Positions 52,181-61,960 of a stretch of DNA of 64,000 nt are shown piece after piece. This stretch comes from Candidatus Latescibacterota bacterium (lineage in GTDB: Bacteria > Latescibacterota > UBA2968 > GCA-2709665), in NCBI GenBank assembly GCA_021295655.1, contig JAGWBX010000008.1, positions 13,453 to 77,452 on the forward strand. Reading direction: 5' to 3'. A model generated the notes under the pieces. It saw nothing but the letters and a program-made list of their open reading frames with translations, did not search any database and had not been told where the DNA came from. Within the stretch, counting starts at the first letter, position 1, and every line of letters begins with the position of its first letter. The translations under genes and the position numbers were made by a program.

Positions 52181-54352
52181 TTATCCCGTTCTTTCAAAAC
52201 TGAAGATCCGCCCGTCATACGTTCCAACAATCAACCGCCCGTCCTCTGTGCTCGGAGACGCCGTGATTGGAGAGCCGAAGGCAACGCTGTCCAGGCAACG
52301 GCCGGAAGCGGGATCCAGCACGTAAAGAAACCCGTCGCACCCGCAGACGATAAGGGAACCGTCAAACATCACCGGAGCGGCCAGGATGGACCGCACACCA
52401 CGGCGATAGGGAACCATATCCAGCAGGTCGTCGCCCGTCTGAAACCGCCAGCGCAATGTGCCATCGTCCATGTGAAAACAGAGGGCCTCGCCATCGGGCG
52501 TGGTCGCATAGATCCGATCGTCGTGGACATGCAGGCCTGTGGGATACCTGGAGGGCAGAATCGGTCTTTCCCAGACGACCCCGCCGGAGTCCTTTTCGAC
52601 GGCGATGAGAAACGCGGCCTCGCCGGAGAAGTGGTGAAGGTCGGACGAGCCGCCGCCGCTCACGATCAGGTCTCCTGACAGAACCGGTCTGGCATAGGAG
52701 AATTCAACCCTCGCCGGCCGTTCCCAAACCATGTCCCCCGTCCCGCGGTCCAGCGCAACAAGCCCCCGCCGCTGCACGAGCAGGAGAAGCAGGTCTCCGG
52801 AAACCTGCGGGCTGGCGTAACACCCCCAGTTGTCACTGTCTGCGTTTACCGTATGCCAGAGCCTGGCCCCGGAGGCCAGATCGAAAGCCGCGTAACCCGC
52901 CTTGGCGCCTGCGTAAACCGTTCCATCCGCGATAACCGGAGACGTATAGACCCAGCGCTGGGGATACTCAGGCAGGTCCGCCTCCCACGTTGTGGCGCCC
53001 GATGCCGCGTCCATCAAGTGCACGCGACCGGTTACAGACACCGCCGCACAGGCGCCGCCGTCGACTGCCACGCTGTTCTTTACAGCCGCATCCGTCCGGG
53101 CATGCCAGACCATATCCCCGCTGGCGGCATCGAGGCAGCAGACGCCCGCGTGTCCCGGCCAGCCTTCGTCGCGCAGGCTGAAAAACACGCGTTCACCGGA
53201 CGAGACGGGCGCCGCCCGGTGAAGCCCGCCCGGAATCCTCCGCTCCCATTGCAGGCGGAGCGAACCACCGTTGAACCCATTGTCTCGCGGGGAAATCTCC
53301 CGGGAGTCTGGCGCGGCGTTGGCGGCCTGGAGCACCCTGAGGCCCAGGGCAGCGGCGTGATCGCTGAACTGCACCGTGCGGTATCCCCGGGGAGAGGTGT
53401 CGATTCCACCGAAACAGACCGGAGGGGCGGCGGCCACGACCATATCGCCGTACGAAAAAACCTTGCTGGAGTGCCAGTGTCCGTGCAGGACGAGTCGGAC
53501 GTTGTACCTGCTCAGATCGCGCAGAAATGACTCCGGCGGCGGCGTATGGACGACGACTGCGATTTCGCGGTCCGGGGGCTGCAACGCGAGGTCCGCCCAC
53601 AGCCACGCCTCCTTGCGCTCCAGGTCCGCCGGAGGGTAGTACGCGTCTTCATTCGGATAGAACGCGAAATGGCGTCCGCCCCAATCCAGGCTGTAATACG
53701 TTGGCCCAAGCAACGCCTCGAATTGCAGCGTAGCCGGCAGGCCTTTGGACTTTCTTGCTATCTCTTTAAGCTCCGGGTTGTTAGGCGTGGCCGTCATTGC
53801 GACGAACGCGTCAATGGAAATTCCGCCCATGCGCTCCTGGTTCCCGTCGTGCCCGCCGAACAGCGGGAAAACCGGAGTCGAAATTGTCCGGACGGCGTCG
53901 CGAAAGACGGTCAACTGGTCAATCGTCCCCCAATCCGTAAGGTCTCCGCTGGCGATTATCAGGTCGGGCTTCGCCTCGCGTTCAAGTTGCTGCAGGGCTT
54001 CCGCCAGTACGGGTCCCGAAGTGTGCGTATCTCCTTCCGTAACGATATGCGCGTCGGTAATCTGCGCGAGCGTGAACGAACGCCGGGAACTTGCGGGAGA
54101 CAGCGAAAGCCGGAAATCCACCCCGTCGCACGTCTCCGCCCAGTCCAGGGTAGACCTGAAGTACCCGTCCTGCGCTTGAAGCCCGTCGGGAAGCGTGATA
54201 AACACGAACCGGTGTACACCGGATTCCACCGTGATTTCGTACCGACCCGCTCCGTCCGTCTGTACGATCCGCTCTCCGTTCGAAACGGAAACTCTGGCAA
54301 TGCCGTTTCCCGATGAATCGTCGACGACGCTGCCTCGCACCTGAATCGCCAC
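52181..54352 (-). CDS. Metallophosphoesterase with PQQ-like beta-propeller
   Basis: A 723-aa protein. Residues 1-80: a carboxypeptidase-regulatory/beta-sandwich (QVRGSVVDDSSGNGIARVSV). About 90-330: calcineurin-like phosphoesterase with metal motifs QITDAHIV, IASGDLTDWG, FGGHDGN, VVHTPPPES and LVLHGHWHS. About 360-720: a PQQ-type propeller (LVALDRGTGDMVWE; AVEKDSGGVVWE; YVLDPASGRCLD). No signal peptide is seen. The propeller may bind the substrate or a partner. Cytoplasmic or secreted location is uncertain. Confidence 0.8.
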   Translation of the reverse strand: MAIQVRGSVVDDSSGNGIARVSVSNGERIVQTDGAGRYEITVESGVHRFVFITLPDGLQAQDGYFRSTLDWAETCDGVDFRLSLSPASSRRSFTLAQITDAHIVTEGDTHTSGPVLAEALQQLEREAKPDLIIASGDLTDWGTIDQLTVFRDAVRTISTPVFPLFGGHDGNQERMGGISIDAFVAMTATPNNPELKEIARKSKGLPATLQFEALLGPTYYSLDWGGRHFAFYPNEDAYYPPADLERKEAWLWADLALQPPDREIAVVVHTPPPESFLRDLSRYNVRLVLHGHWHSSKVFSYGDMVVAAAPPVCFGGIDTSPRGYRTVQFSDHAAALGLRVLQAANAAPDSREISPRDNGFNGGSLRLQWERRIPGGLHRAAPVSSGERVFFSLRDEGWPGHAGVCCLDAASGDMVWHARTDAAVKNSVAVDGGACAAVSVTGRVHLMDAASGATTWEADLPEYPQRWVYTSPVIADGTVYAGAKAGYAAFDLASGARLWHTVNADSDNWGCYASPQVSGDLLLLLVQRRGLVALDRGTGDMVWERPARVEFSYARPVLSGDLIVSGGGSSDLHHFSGEAAFLIAVEKDSGGVVWERPILPSRYPTGLHVHDDRIYATTPDGEALCFHMDDGTLRWRFQTGDDLLDMVPYRRGVRSILAAPVMFDGSLIVCGCDGFLYVLDPASGRCLDSVAFGSPITASPSTEDGRLIVGTYDGRIFSFERTG

Positions 54353-54391
54353 CTGTCACCTCCTGTTCCAGGGTGTTCCCCCGTCGGTTTG

Positions 54392-54844
54392 TCACACTTC
54401 CATAGGCTGCCAGATCTCTATGGGAATGCCATCGGGATCCAGAATATAGAATGCAACCGCGGCCGCCTTCCCGTCGCGGACGATCTCCGTGGGCGGGCTC
54501 ATTGCGGCCACGCCCGAAGAAGTCAGCCGTTCGTATTCAGCCGCCGCGTCTTCCACCTGAAGCGCGAGGCTGGAGGCGCCGACGTAGTTGTTTCGCAATT
54601 CACGTTCGGTGGCTGCCGGGTTCTGAAACTGAACCAGGCCCACGACAAAGCCCGTTGGCCTGTGCAGCAGCATAGCCACCCGTAACCTGACATTCCGCAT
54701 ATTCATTATGGTATTATAGGAAGCCAGTCCCTCCCGCGCGGCCTCATAGGAGACCTCGAACCCGAGCAGATCCCGATAGAACGCGAGCGACCTGTCCAGG
54801 TTGCCTACCGTGTATTTGACGTGATGGACCTTCGTAAACGCCAT
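54392..54844 (-). CDS. VOC-family (glyoxalase/dioxygenase-fold) protein
   Basis: A 150-aa VOC protein. VHHVKYTVGNLDRSLAFYRDLLGFEV opens the first beta-alpha-beta-beta-beta unit with metal His; YILDPDGIPIEIWQP gives the second-unit Glu ligand. Possible glyoxalase, dioxygenase or epimerase. The ATG at 54844 has GGAGG upstream; two residues more would use TTG. It lies 56 bp from the enolase-superfamily gene. Confidence 0.85.
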   Translation of the reverse strand: MAFTKVHHVKYTVGNLDRSLAFYRDLLGFEVSYEAAREGLASYNTIMNMRNVRLRVAMLLHRPTGFVVGLVQFQNPAATERELRNNYVGASSLALQVEDAAAEYERLTSSGVAAMSPPTEIVRDGKAAAVAFYILDPDGIPIEIWQPMEV

Positions 54845-54900
54845 CAGCAAGCCTCCGTCTACCCTCTCCCCGCTTTAGAGTAATGCGCGTCGCGCGTTTA

Positions 54901-56067
54901 TCAGACCTGCCAGGTCCGGTGGTGCGTGCAGTAGCCATCCACCTCGTCAAGGTTGACTTCAACCCCCATGCCTGGACCGTCTGGAAGCTGGATATGGCCG
55001 CTTTCGACCTCCAAGTCCCGGGTCAGCAGATGAGACTCCCGCAGCCACGGCCCCGCCTGGTCGCCCGGAAGTGTGCAGTTGGGCGCGCTGGCGGAAAGGT
55101 GAAGTTGAGCCGCCGTGGCAATCCCCAGGTCGATCCCGCTACCCTGCCAGACGGGAAGGTTCGCCTGCGCCGCCGCAGCGGCCTGCAGCCGCCAGTTGAA
55201 AAGGCCGCAGGCGCCGTCGATGTTCAGGCCTCCCGCGGCGCCCGACGTCAGCACGTTCCACAGCGATTCAGGCGGATCGACGTGCACAGCAAGGCGTGCG
55301 TTCATGCGGCGGCGCAATTCGGCGAATTCCTCGAGGTGAAACCGGGGAAACGGATCCTCAAGGATGGCCATGTTGCCCACCCGATCCATTTCCCGGAGCA
55401 CCGATATCGCGTCATCCAACCGGTAGAAACGGCCGTTGGCATCCACGGTGACCTCACAGTCCGCCGCGGCCTGCCGGATGGCTTCCAGCCGCTCGACATT
55501 GGGGTCTTCGAGCGACGTCTTCAGTTTGACCCCGCGAAAGCCGAGTGCTTTTCCCCTCTCAACACACCTCACTGCGTGGTCGGGGGTGGTGCGCGGCATC
55601 CAGTAGTCCACGGGCACCCGATCCCGCCACGCGCCCCCCCACAGCGCGCACAGGGGCAGGCCGGCGCGCCTGGCGGTAAGGTCGCTGAGGGCCATCTCCA
55701 CGAGAGCCTGAAGCGGGTGGCGCAGCCTGTGCTGCAAATTGGCCGGATCGGCAGCATACGGAGAAGGAGGCGGCGGGCGCTGCCAGTAAAGTGAACCTTC
55801 GGGCCACAGGTCCAGGAAGGAAAGTCTGAAGTCGGAAACTGAACTGTCCACGAGACCGGACAGTGCCTCGTCGGCGGACGACCGCGAGCCAGACCTTACC
55901 GCCTCTCCCCACCCTTCGAACCCGTCTCCGTCCGTGATGCGCAGCACGTACCGGTCGTCTATACCGGTGGGGTTTTCCCCGAATACGGGGCTGGCGGCCC
56001 ATTCCTCCAGCAAAGGAACCGTGACTTCCCAGACCCTGACCTGTGCGATGACCGGTGACGAAGCCAT
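54901..56067 (-). CDS. Mandelate racemase/muconate lactonising enzyme-type enolase
   Basis: A 388-aa enolase-superfamily protein, capping domain then TIM barrel. The catalytic Lys pair is in GVKLKTS (about 172), metal ligands in VTVDANGR (about 200), ILEDPFPR (about 227) and HVDPPES (about 253). Sugar-acid dehydratase or lactonising activity is plausible. It precedes the SDR gene by 15 bp upstream, suggesting consecutive steps in sugar-acid catabolism. Confidence 0.88.
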   Translation of the reverse strand: MASSPVIAQVRVWEVTVPLLEEWAASPVFGENPTGIDDRYVLRITDGDGFEGWGEAVRSGSRSSADEALSGLVDSSVSDFRLSFLDLWPEGSLYWQRPPPPSPYAADPANLQHRLRHPLQALVEMALSDLTARRAGLPLCALWGGAWRDRVPVDYWMPRTTPDHAVRCVERGKALGFRGVKLKTSLEDPNVERLEAIRQAAADCEVTVDANGRFYRLDDAISVLREMDRVGNMAILEDPFPRFHLEEFAELRRRMNARLAVHVDPPESLWNVLTSGAAGGLNIDGACGLFNWRLQAAAAAQANLPVWQGSGIDLGIATAAQLHLSASAPNCTLPGDQAGPWLRESHLLTRDLEVESGHIQLPDGPGMGVEVNLDEVDGYCTHHRTWQV

Positions 56068-56082
56068 AGCCGGGTTCCAATC

Positions 56083-56895
56083 TTATGTTTCGGGTTCCTG
56101 GCGAACCCGGAACGAATCCCGTTCTCCGAACACCTTGACGTAATTCTGGCCCGACATCTGCCCCCCGTCAGCCACGATCCCTTGTCCGGTGACGAACGCA
56201 GCCCGGTCCGAAGCCAGGAAGAAGATGATGTTGGCGATGTCTTCGGGTCTGCCAATGCGGTTGAGCGGTATCAGCTTCAGATAGTTCTCTATGAAAACCC
56301 GGTCTTTGAGCAGGTCTCCGTGAATCGGCGTGTCGATAAACCCCGGCAGCACAGCGTTCACGCGGATGCCGTCGCCGCCCAGTTCAACGGCAAGCGTGCG
56401 CGTGAGGGCCAGCAGCGCGGCCTTTGCGGCGTCATAAGTCGCCGCGCGCGGGCTGCTCGACAGGGCATTGCGGGAAGCCACGTTGACGATAGCCGCCCCC
56501 TCCAACCGTTTCATCCCCGGCACAAACCCACGGATCAGCGCGGATGCGCCAACGAGATTTGTGTTAAGGGACACCTCCCACATCTCGTCCGTGGTTTCCG
56601 TAATATCCGCGTAAAGACACACACCCGCGTTGTTGACCAGCACGCGCGGCGCACCTAACTCCTCAACAATCCGCCCGGCGAGCGGGGTGAGGGTCCCAAC
56701 GTCGGCCAGGTCGCAGGGGAACGCGTGGATGCCCGGGCCGATTTTCGATTGTTTCAGCCTGTCGAGACCTTCTTGCGATCGGTCCAGGACGGCCGTACTG
56801 TACCCCTCGTCGACAAAGCGCTCGACGGTGGCCTTTCCAATGCCGCTGGCGGCGCCGGTCACCACGGCTAGCGGCACGTTTGACCGTCCGGACAT
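56083..56895 (-). CDS. Short-chain dehydrogenase/reductase
   Basis: A 270-aa SDR: cofactor motif TGAASGIGKATVE, NNAG at about 85, and catalytic Ser...YxxxK in NVASRNALSSSPRAATYDAAKAA. NAD(P)-dependent oxidation of an alcohol, probably a sugar or sugar acid. The ATG at 56895 is used; an upstream TTG has no better site. It is next to the MR/MLE gene (15 bp). Confidence 0.9.
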   Translation of the reverse strand: MSGRSNVPLAVVTGAASGIGKATVERFVDEGYSTAVLDRSQEGLDRLKQSKIGPGIHAFPCDLADVGTLTPLAGRIVEELGAPRVLVNNAGVCLYADITETTDEMWEVSLNTNLVGASALIRGFVPGMKRLEGAAIVNVASRNALSSSPRAATYDAAKAALLALTRTLAVELGGDGIRVNAVLPGFIDTPIHGDLLKDRVFIENYLKLIPLNRIGRPEDIANIIFFLASDRAAFVTGQGIVADGGQMSGQNYVKVFGERDSFRVRQEPET

Positions 56896-57090
56896 GCAGG
56901 AATTCCTATCTTGCAATCCGCTCGGAATTATTGCACGGAATGACGTTAAGAGGACCGAATCTGCGTTCGACCTCGTCGAGAAACTGATTGATGCCGAGGT
57001 TGTCCACCGCTCCGTGCGGAACGCGTCCGCCGCCTGAACCGGCGGCCGATCCGTTCGCCACGCCGGAATGGCGGTCCCGTCACCTCACGT

Positions 57091-58755
57091 TCAGGAATCA
57101 TCGATAGCTCCGGTGTCTGCGCAGGTTCTTCTGTCGGGCAGATCCCCGGCCTCCCGGATCCTTTGCGCGTGTTCGAAAAGCCGCTTGAACCGCCGGAGGG
57201 TATTCCGCCGCCCCTGGTCGTCGCGGACCTCTACGAAGAGAGGGCCCCGTGTGATCTGGTGCGTGGACCACGCCCAGAGAAAACCGGCGAAGGAGATCCG
57301 ACTGCCGAACAATTCCGAAATTTCATGATGGTTGGAAAGCGCGCCCGTCACGGGATCGGTGTCCACCTGGTGGATGTGATACCCCAGAATACGCCGGCCC
57401 AGGCAGGCATACCAGTCGCCGAGGGGTTGCAGATTATCCAGATCGCCACCGTTGTTCCGTGCGTGGCCCACGTCCAGCAGGGCGCCTACCCTCGCTTCCG
57501 GCGCATCCGCCATTTCTTGCGCCACGGCCTCGATCCATCTCAGGTACTCATCGATCCGCGTGGCGAATTCCCGGTCCGGCGAATCCGCCGGCGTATTGAC
57601 GGGATTGTGGATATTCTCAATTGCGATCCCCACGCCGGCACAAGCCGCCGCCCTGAAGAGGCTCGCGAAGGTTTCCGCGAAGGCCCCGAAATATCCCGTC
57701 GGCTCCGGCTTCCCCGCCTGAACGCGCTCCATCGCGCTGGCGCTCGCCCTGGGTACGTGGACGGTGAGGCTGTCCACCCCCGCCTCCATCGCGCAATTCA
57801 GGTGCGCCCGGACCGCGTCGACCCCCTCGACGCGTCCTGATCTCAAGTTCAATTTCAGGTCGGGCAAATGATAGGAGAGAAAAAGAGGACCTCGATCCCG
57901 AAGTTCATCAAGCCCCTCGGCAAGCGTGCGCAATGAAAAATCGAGTTCCGCAGGTCGGATCTCCAGGCAGGAAACGCCGGAACCCAGTGTCTCCCGGACG
58001 GCCGCCACGGGGTCGCCCTGAATCGACCAGCCCACCGGCAGCATTCCACTCGGGAGATCCGCCGGCAGTAGCCGGATCGCTGGCGACCAGGGGATAAATG
58101 TCTCCGTCCATGTCCCCTCTTTCTCGCTCGCGAAGAGGCTGATTCCGGGAAGATCTCCGATCGCCTTGTCCGGATCCAGCCCGCGGACCACGGCTTCCAC
58201 GAAGCCGTTTTCGCGGCGGGTGCGGTGGTAGTGGCTGTGTCCCGCGGCGAAAAGTTCGACACCGTTCTCCGAAAGCCAGCGCATCAGCCACGCCCGACCC
58301 TCCGCGTCCATCCTGTCCAGGGGATAATGGGTGATGACCACCCGGCGTTTCGCGCTTATAAGCCGTACGCTCCGGTCCAGCCACAAACGCTCCTCGCCCG
58401 GAAGCGACCCCGTGGACGTATCGGGAAGAAGGACCAGAAGGTCGTCGAATACGGCCAACCTTCGTTCGGGCGACGCCAGGGCTCCGAGCACCGACATCGC
58501 GTGTTGACCCCGACGTTCCGCGTTTCCCGGGGTGAAGAGAACCGGCGCCTCCACCCGTTCCAGCGCTTCGAGGCAACGCGAGGCCGAACCGGCCGTAGAG
58601 AAGGTCGTGATATCTCCCCCCACGGCCAGGAAATCCGGCCTCTCCAGATTCACGCGGTCGACGGCCCACTGGAGCGCCTGGTGGGCCGCCGTGTCCGGAT
58701 TGTCCGAAAGGTGGAGGTCCGCCAGCAGGATAAAACGATGGCTGCTATTCGTCAT
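57091..58755 (-). CDS. Fused metallophosphoesterase and sugar isomerase-like TIM barrel
   Basis: A 554-aa fusion. Residues 8-190: calcineurin-type phosphoesterase with LADLHLSDN, LAVGGDITTF, TPGNAER, VITHYPL and AAGHSHYHR. About 235-530: xylose-isomerase/AP-endonuclease-like TIM barrel with GIAIENIHN, GALLDVGHARNNGG and GYHIHQVDTD, which could hold metal ligands. The two activities may act in sequence on a phosphorylated sugar or be scaffolded. The two halves normally occur as separate proteins. It is 44 bp downstream of the phytanoyl-CoA dioxygenase gene. Confidence 0.85.
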   Translation of the reverse strand: MTNSSHRFILLADLHLSDNPDTAAHQALQWAVDRVNLERPDFLAVGGDITTFSTAGSASRCLEALERVEAPVLFTPGNAERRGQHAMSVLGALASPERRLAVFDDLLVLLPDTSTGSLPGEERLWLDRSVRLISAKRRVVITHYPLDRMDAEGRAWLMRWLSENGVELFAAGHSHYHRTRRENGFVEAVVRGLDPDKAIGDLPGISLFASEKEGTWTETFIPWSPAIRLLPADLPSGMLPVGWSIQGDPVAAVRETLGSGVSCLEIRPAELDFSLRTLAEGLDELRDRGPLFLSYHLPDLKLNLRSGRVEGVDAVRAHLNCAMEAGVDSLTVHVPRASASAMERVQAGKPEPTGYFGAFAETFASLFRAAACAGVGIAIENIHNPVNTPADSPDREFATRIDEYLRWIEAVAQEMADAPEARVGALLDVGHARNNGGDLDNLQPLGDWYACLGRRILGYHIHQVDTDPVTGALSNHHEISELFGSRISFAGFLWAWSTHQITRGPLFVEVRDDQGRRNTLRRFKRLFEHAQRIREAGDLPDRRTCADTGAIDDS

Positions 58756-58799
58756 TTTCTGTCAGTTATCACGGCGGGTATACTGAAAACCCCTGAGAA

Positions 58800-59537
58800 T
58801 CAGTTCACATAGGTGTGGCGGCCCGGATTTCCTCGAGCAAGGTAGAGACGGAGCCCGTCCCAGTCGAAGCCTGACGGAGAAACGAACGTGCGGTCGATTG
58901 CGGCACGGGTCGAAATGTATTTCAACGTTATACCGCAACGCCGTCGGGATGACCTGTTGGGATTGGACCCATGAAGAATCCAGGGATCGTGAACGGAATA
59001 CTCACCCGCGCGCAAATGCACGTCCCTGGCATAGGTAAGGTCCAGATTCTCCAGTGACATCGGCAGCGTTGTGCCGGAGTCGAGATCCACCCTGTGCAAC
59101 ATCACGGCCTGCTTCCGGTGGGTACCGGGAAGCACCCGCATGCAGCCGTTCTCCACGTCGGAATCGTCCACCGCCAGCCAGAGCGTGAACGTATCCATCG
59201 GCTCAATTGGAAAAAACGCGGCATCCTGATGCCAGTCTACCGCCAGGCCGTCGTCCGGGCGCTTGCTGATCACGTAGGAGGTAAACAGCGCGACGTCCGG
59301 ACCCACGATCTGCGCCGCCACGTCGATGAGATTGTCGCTCAGGAAGAGATTGCGCAGGTACCCGTTTTCGTAGTGAAGCGACGGCATGTTCTCGGGCCGC
59401 CGGTCCGGAGGAAGCCTCTCGATAATAGAATCCAGTTCGGCGCGCAGTCTTGCAAGTTCGCAGTCATCGAGAATCCGTCCGCCGACGGCATAGCCCTCGT
59501 TGCGGTACTGTTCGAGTTGGGCATGGGTGAGCGACAA
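58800..59537 (-). CDS. Phytanoyl-CoA dioxygenase family protein
   Basis: A 245-aa Fe(II)/2-oxoglutarate oxygenase. The HxD iron ligands are in DWHQDAAFF (about 102), the distal His and Arg in VHDPWILHGSNPNRSSRRR (about 185-203). Family members hydroxylate acyl-CoA, small polar or secondary metabolites; the substrate is unknown. It directly follows the FolC/ATP-grasp gene (75 bp). Confidence 0.88.
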   Translation of the reverse strand: MSLTHAQLEQYRNEGYAVGGRILDDCELARLRAELDSIIERLPPDRRPENMPSLHYENGYLRNLFLSDNLIDVAAQIVGPDVALFTSYVISKRPDDGLAVDWHQDAAFFPIEPMDTFTLWLAVDDSDVENGCMRVLPGTHRKQAVMLHRVDLDSGTTLPMSLENLDLTYARDVHLRAGEYSVHDPWILHGSNPNRSSRRRCGITLKYISTRAAIDRTFVSPSGFDWDGLRLYLARGNPGRHTYVN

Positions 59538-59612
59538 GGCGTTTCCTTTCCGCGAATTTCGTCTGCACCGATACTCACTTCGCTTCGACTCGAGATCCTG
59601 CGCGGCCGGTGG

Positions 59613-61730
59613 TTACGAGACCTGCAGATACTCTCGAATCATCCGTTCATATATGCTGACGAAATCCGATCGCCCGTTGTGCAGATTGTAGAAATAGCAC
59701 ATCGGGTTTGGATTGATTTCGATCACCCGGAATCCCGCGGGCGACCGAATCACATCGATTGCATAGAACCCCAGATCGATCACGCCCGATAAGCCCGCGG
59801 TCAACCGCGACAGCGCGTCGATCAATTCCGGTGCATCCACCCGCCTTGCAGTTCCGGTTGGACCGTGCAGCGGATTCAGGTCGCGGCACGGCGATTCACT
59901 GACTTTCTCGTATGCCAGCAGCAATTCATCCCGGGCGGCAACGATCCGATACTCGGGCCCGCTGATGTGCTCCTGAACCAGCGTCAGATTGTCCAGGTAT
60001 CCGCTGTTTTCGAACAAAGTCCGCAAGCGTTTCTTCAGCGCGCGCCGGTCTCCCTCCAGGAAGACGCCCTGGGCCAGAGACCCTGTGTTCCGCTTGACAA
60101 CCACGGGATAGGAAAACCGGCGTTCAACGTCCTCAACCACTGCATCGACCGACACATGGGTACGGTAGCGCGAAAACCGTTCGTCCGCAAATGGATTGAA
60201 GACCACCATGGTTTCAGGAACCGGAAGCCCGGCCCGCGCAAACAGCTCGTACTGATATGCCTTGTCTTCCGCAAGACGAGCCGCCACGTAGTCGTTGAAC
60301 GGATGCTTGTTACGCAGAAAATAGACCGGCCCGCGTCCTTGCGGCCGGATGCAAACCAGATTTCCGTCTTCCGAAGCCGGTTCGATCCGAACGTCCAGGT
60401 TGGCGCAGGCTTTCGCCAGGCACGCCAGGCTCTCCTTGTGCAGGTCTTCCCCGAATCCGTCCCGCTCGCAAGGCAGACCCAGCGCTTCGCGCGCCCTGCC
60501 GACGAGATGCAGCGATCCCATGATACAGACGGGATTCTCCTCCTGCAACCCCGCGTGTCCGAGCGCCTCCACAATGTCCTTCGCGCAACAGGCGGAAAGG
60601 CCCGCGGGCAGGCATTGCCGCAACACGTCGACGGCCAGGGCTTTCGGGTGTTCGGACCTCGTCAGGACCACTTTTTTCGCCAAAGGCCGGATCGCCTCGA
60701 TTATCCCCCCGGCGTCGTGACCCGCGTTCACTCCCACCACGAACGTCCACCGTTTCGATATTCTACCCAGATCGCCCGCGAGGGCCGCGGCGGCGGACGG
60801 GTTGTGCGCGCCATCCAGCACGACACGGGGCGTTTTCCGGGCCACCTCGAACCTGCCCGGCAGATCGAGTCCGGCCAGGGCCTCATTGATCCGGGCATCT
60901 GTAAGATCCTTCCCGACAAGGTAGCGCCCGGCCGCAATCGCCAGCCGGGCATTCTTCCGGAATACGGACCCCCGGTCCGACTTCTCCGGATGCGGGAATC
61001 TCTGCGCTGTACAACACCGATCATTACCCGTTTCGCCGCCGATAACGCGCAGGTCCACACCCCGTTCCCTGCACTCGCGACGCAACAGCGAGAGCACTTC
61101 AGGTATCTGGGTGTCAGCGGTGAAGAGCGGGCTTCCGGCACGGGCGATTTCGAGCTTGTCCAGCGCGATCGCTTCCACCGTATCGCCCAGAACTTCGGTA
61201 TGATCCAGGTCGATCGACGTGAGGACGGCCACACCGGCGTCCCAGGCATTGGTCGCGTCGTATCGGCCGCCCAGCCCCACTTCGAACACACCGAATTCAA
61301 CGCCGGCGTGTGCAAACATGGTTGTCGCCAGCGCGGTTAACGCCTCAAACCTGGTAAAAGGGCCGTACCCCTCCTCCTCGAATCGGCGGGTTCGATCATA
61401 GAGATCGGAAATCCATTTCGCCCAGTCGTCCTTATCCAGAGTACGGTCGTCGATGCGTATGCGCTCGCGGATTGTGTGCAGATGAGGCGACGTGTAGACG
61501 CCGGTTTGCAGGCCGCATTCGTGCAACAGGGCGGCCAGCACGTTGGCCACCGTACCCTTGCCGTTCGTACCGCCCACAATCACCGTCGCGAATTCCTTCT
61601 GTGGATTTCCCATCCGGCGCAACAGGGCCCGCATCCGGGGCAGGTAGTCTTCAGGCGTACCTGCGGCCGTCCCGTCCCGTTCCCAGTCCTCCAGGGTATT
61701 CAGATATCGCTTCGCGCGTGAGTAGTCCAT
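59613..61730 (-). CDS. FolC/Mur-ligase fused to an ATP-grasp ligase
   Basis: A 705-aa fusion. Residues about 1-415: folylpolyglutamate-synthase-type Mur ligase (P-loop VIVGGTNGKGTV near 50, TSPHLHTIRERI near 80, VGLGGRYDATNAWD near 149, HNPSAAAALAGD near 304). About 440-705: an ATP-grasp ligase (VVVKRNTGSLAQGVFL near 570, VQEHISGPEYR near 610, VIEINPNP near 675 with the metal-binding Glu and Asn). Either half can form amide bonds by acyl phosphate chemistry. The order is the reverse of cyanophycin synthetase (ATP-grasp first). Whether the FolC half works on folate cannot be told. Confidence 0.88.
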   Translation of the reverse strand: MDYSRAKRYLNTLEDWERDGTAAGTPEDYLPRMRALLRRMGNPQKEFATVIVGGTNGKGTVANVLAALLHECGLQTGVYTSPHLHTIRERIRIDDRTLDKDDWAKWISDLYDRTRRFEEEGYGPFTRFEALTALATTMFAHAGVEFGVFEVGLGGRYDATNAWDAGVAVLTSIDLDHTEVLGDTVEAIALDKLEIARAGSPLFTADTQIPEVLSLLRRECRERGVDLRVIGGETGNDRCCTAQRFPHPEKSDRGSVFRKNARLAIAAGRYLVGKDLTDARINEALAGLDLPGRFEVARKTPRVVLDGAHNPSAAAALAGDLGRISKRWTFVVGVNAGHDAGGIIEAIRPLAKKVVLTRSEHPKALAVDVLRQCLPAGLSACCAKDIVEALGHAGLQEENPVCIMGSLHLVGRAREALGLPCERDGFGEDLHKESLACLAKACANLDVRIEPASEDGNLVCIRPQGRGPVYFLRNKHPFNDYVAARLAEDKAYQYELFARAGLPVPETMVVFNPFADERFSRYRTHVSVDAVVEDVERRFSYPVVVKRNTGSLAQGVFLEGDRRALKKRLRTLFENSGYLDNLTLVQEHISGPEYRIVAARDELLLAYEKVSESPCRDLNPLHGPTGTARRVDAPELIDALSRLTAGLSGVIDLGFYAIDVIRSPAGFRVIEINPNPMCYFYNLHNGRSDFVSIYERMIREYLQVS

Positions 61731-61843
61731 CCGGACCGCTTCCCCTTACGTACCATCGGGTTCGATTGTCGCAGCAGGTCTGCAGGGCAGACGGCATGAG
61801 GCCGGCTCGCCTTCCGCACCTGCGGGCGTCACGACGGTAACAT

Positions 61844-61876
61844 AAAAAAACCCACCTGGATACAAAAGGTGAGTTT
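61844..61876 (-). terminator. Terminator of rpmB
   Basis: Minus strand stem AAACTCACCT / AGGTGGGTTT (61867-61876 with about 61847-61857, one mismatch) and a T-run of seven (plus 61844-61850). Ends the L28 transcript before the FolC fusion gene. Confidence 0.8.
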
Positions 61877-61960
61877 ATCTCGGTTCGGATCCTCTGCCGG
61901 TATTTCCCCGACCCTCCTCAGGGGATCCGCCAGAGGACGTTCAACGGCCCCGGTCGATCC

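Noticed and set aside
59865..61340. 491-aa plus-strand ORF opposite the FolC/ATP-grasp gene
   Set aside because: Antisense to a gene with P-loop and EINPNP motifs; Arg-rich shadow.
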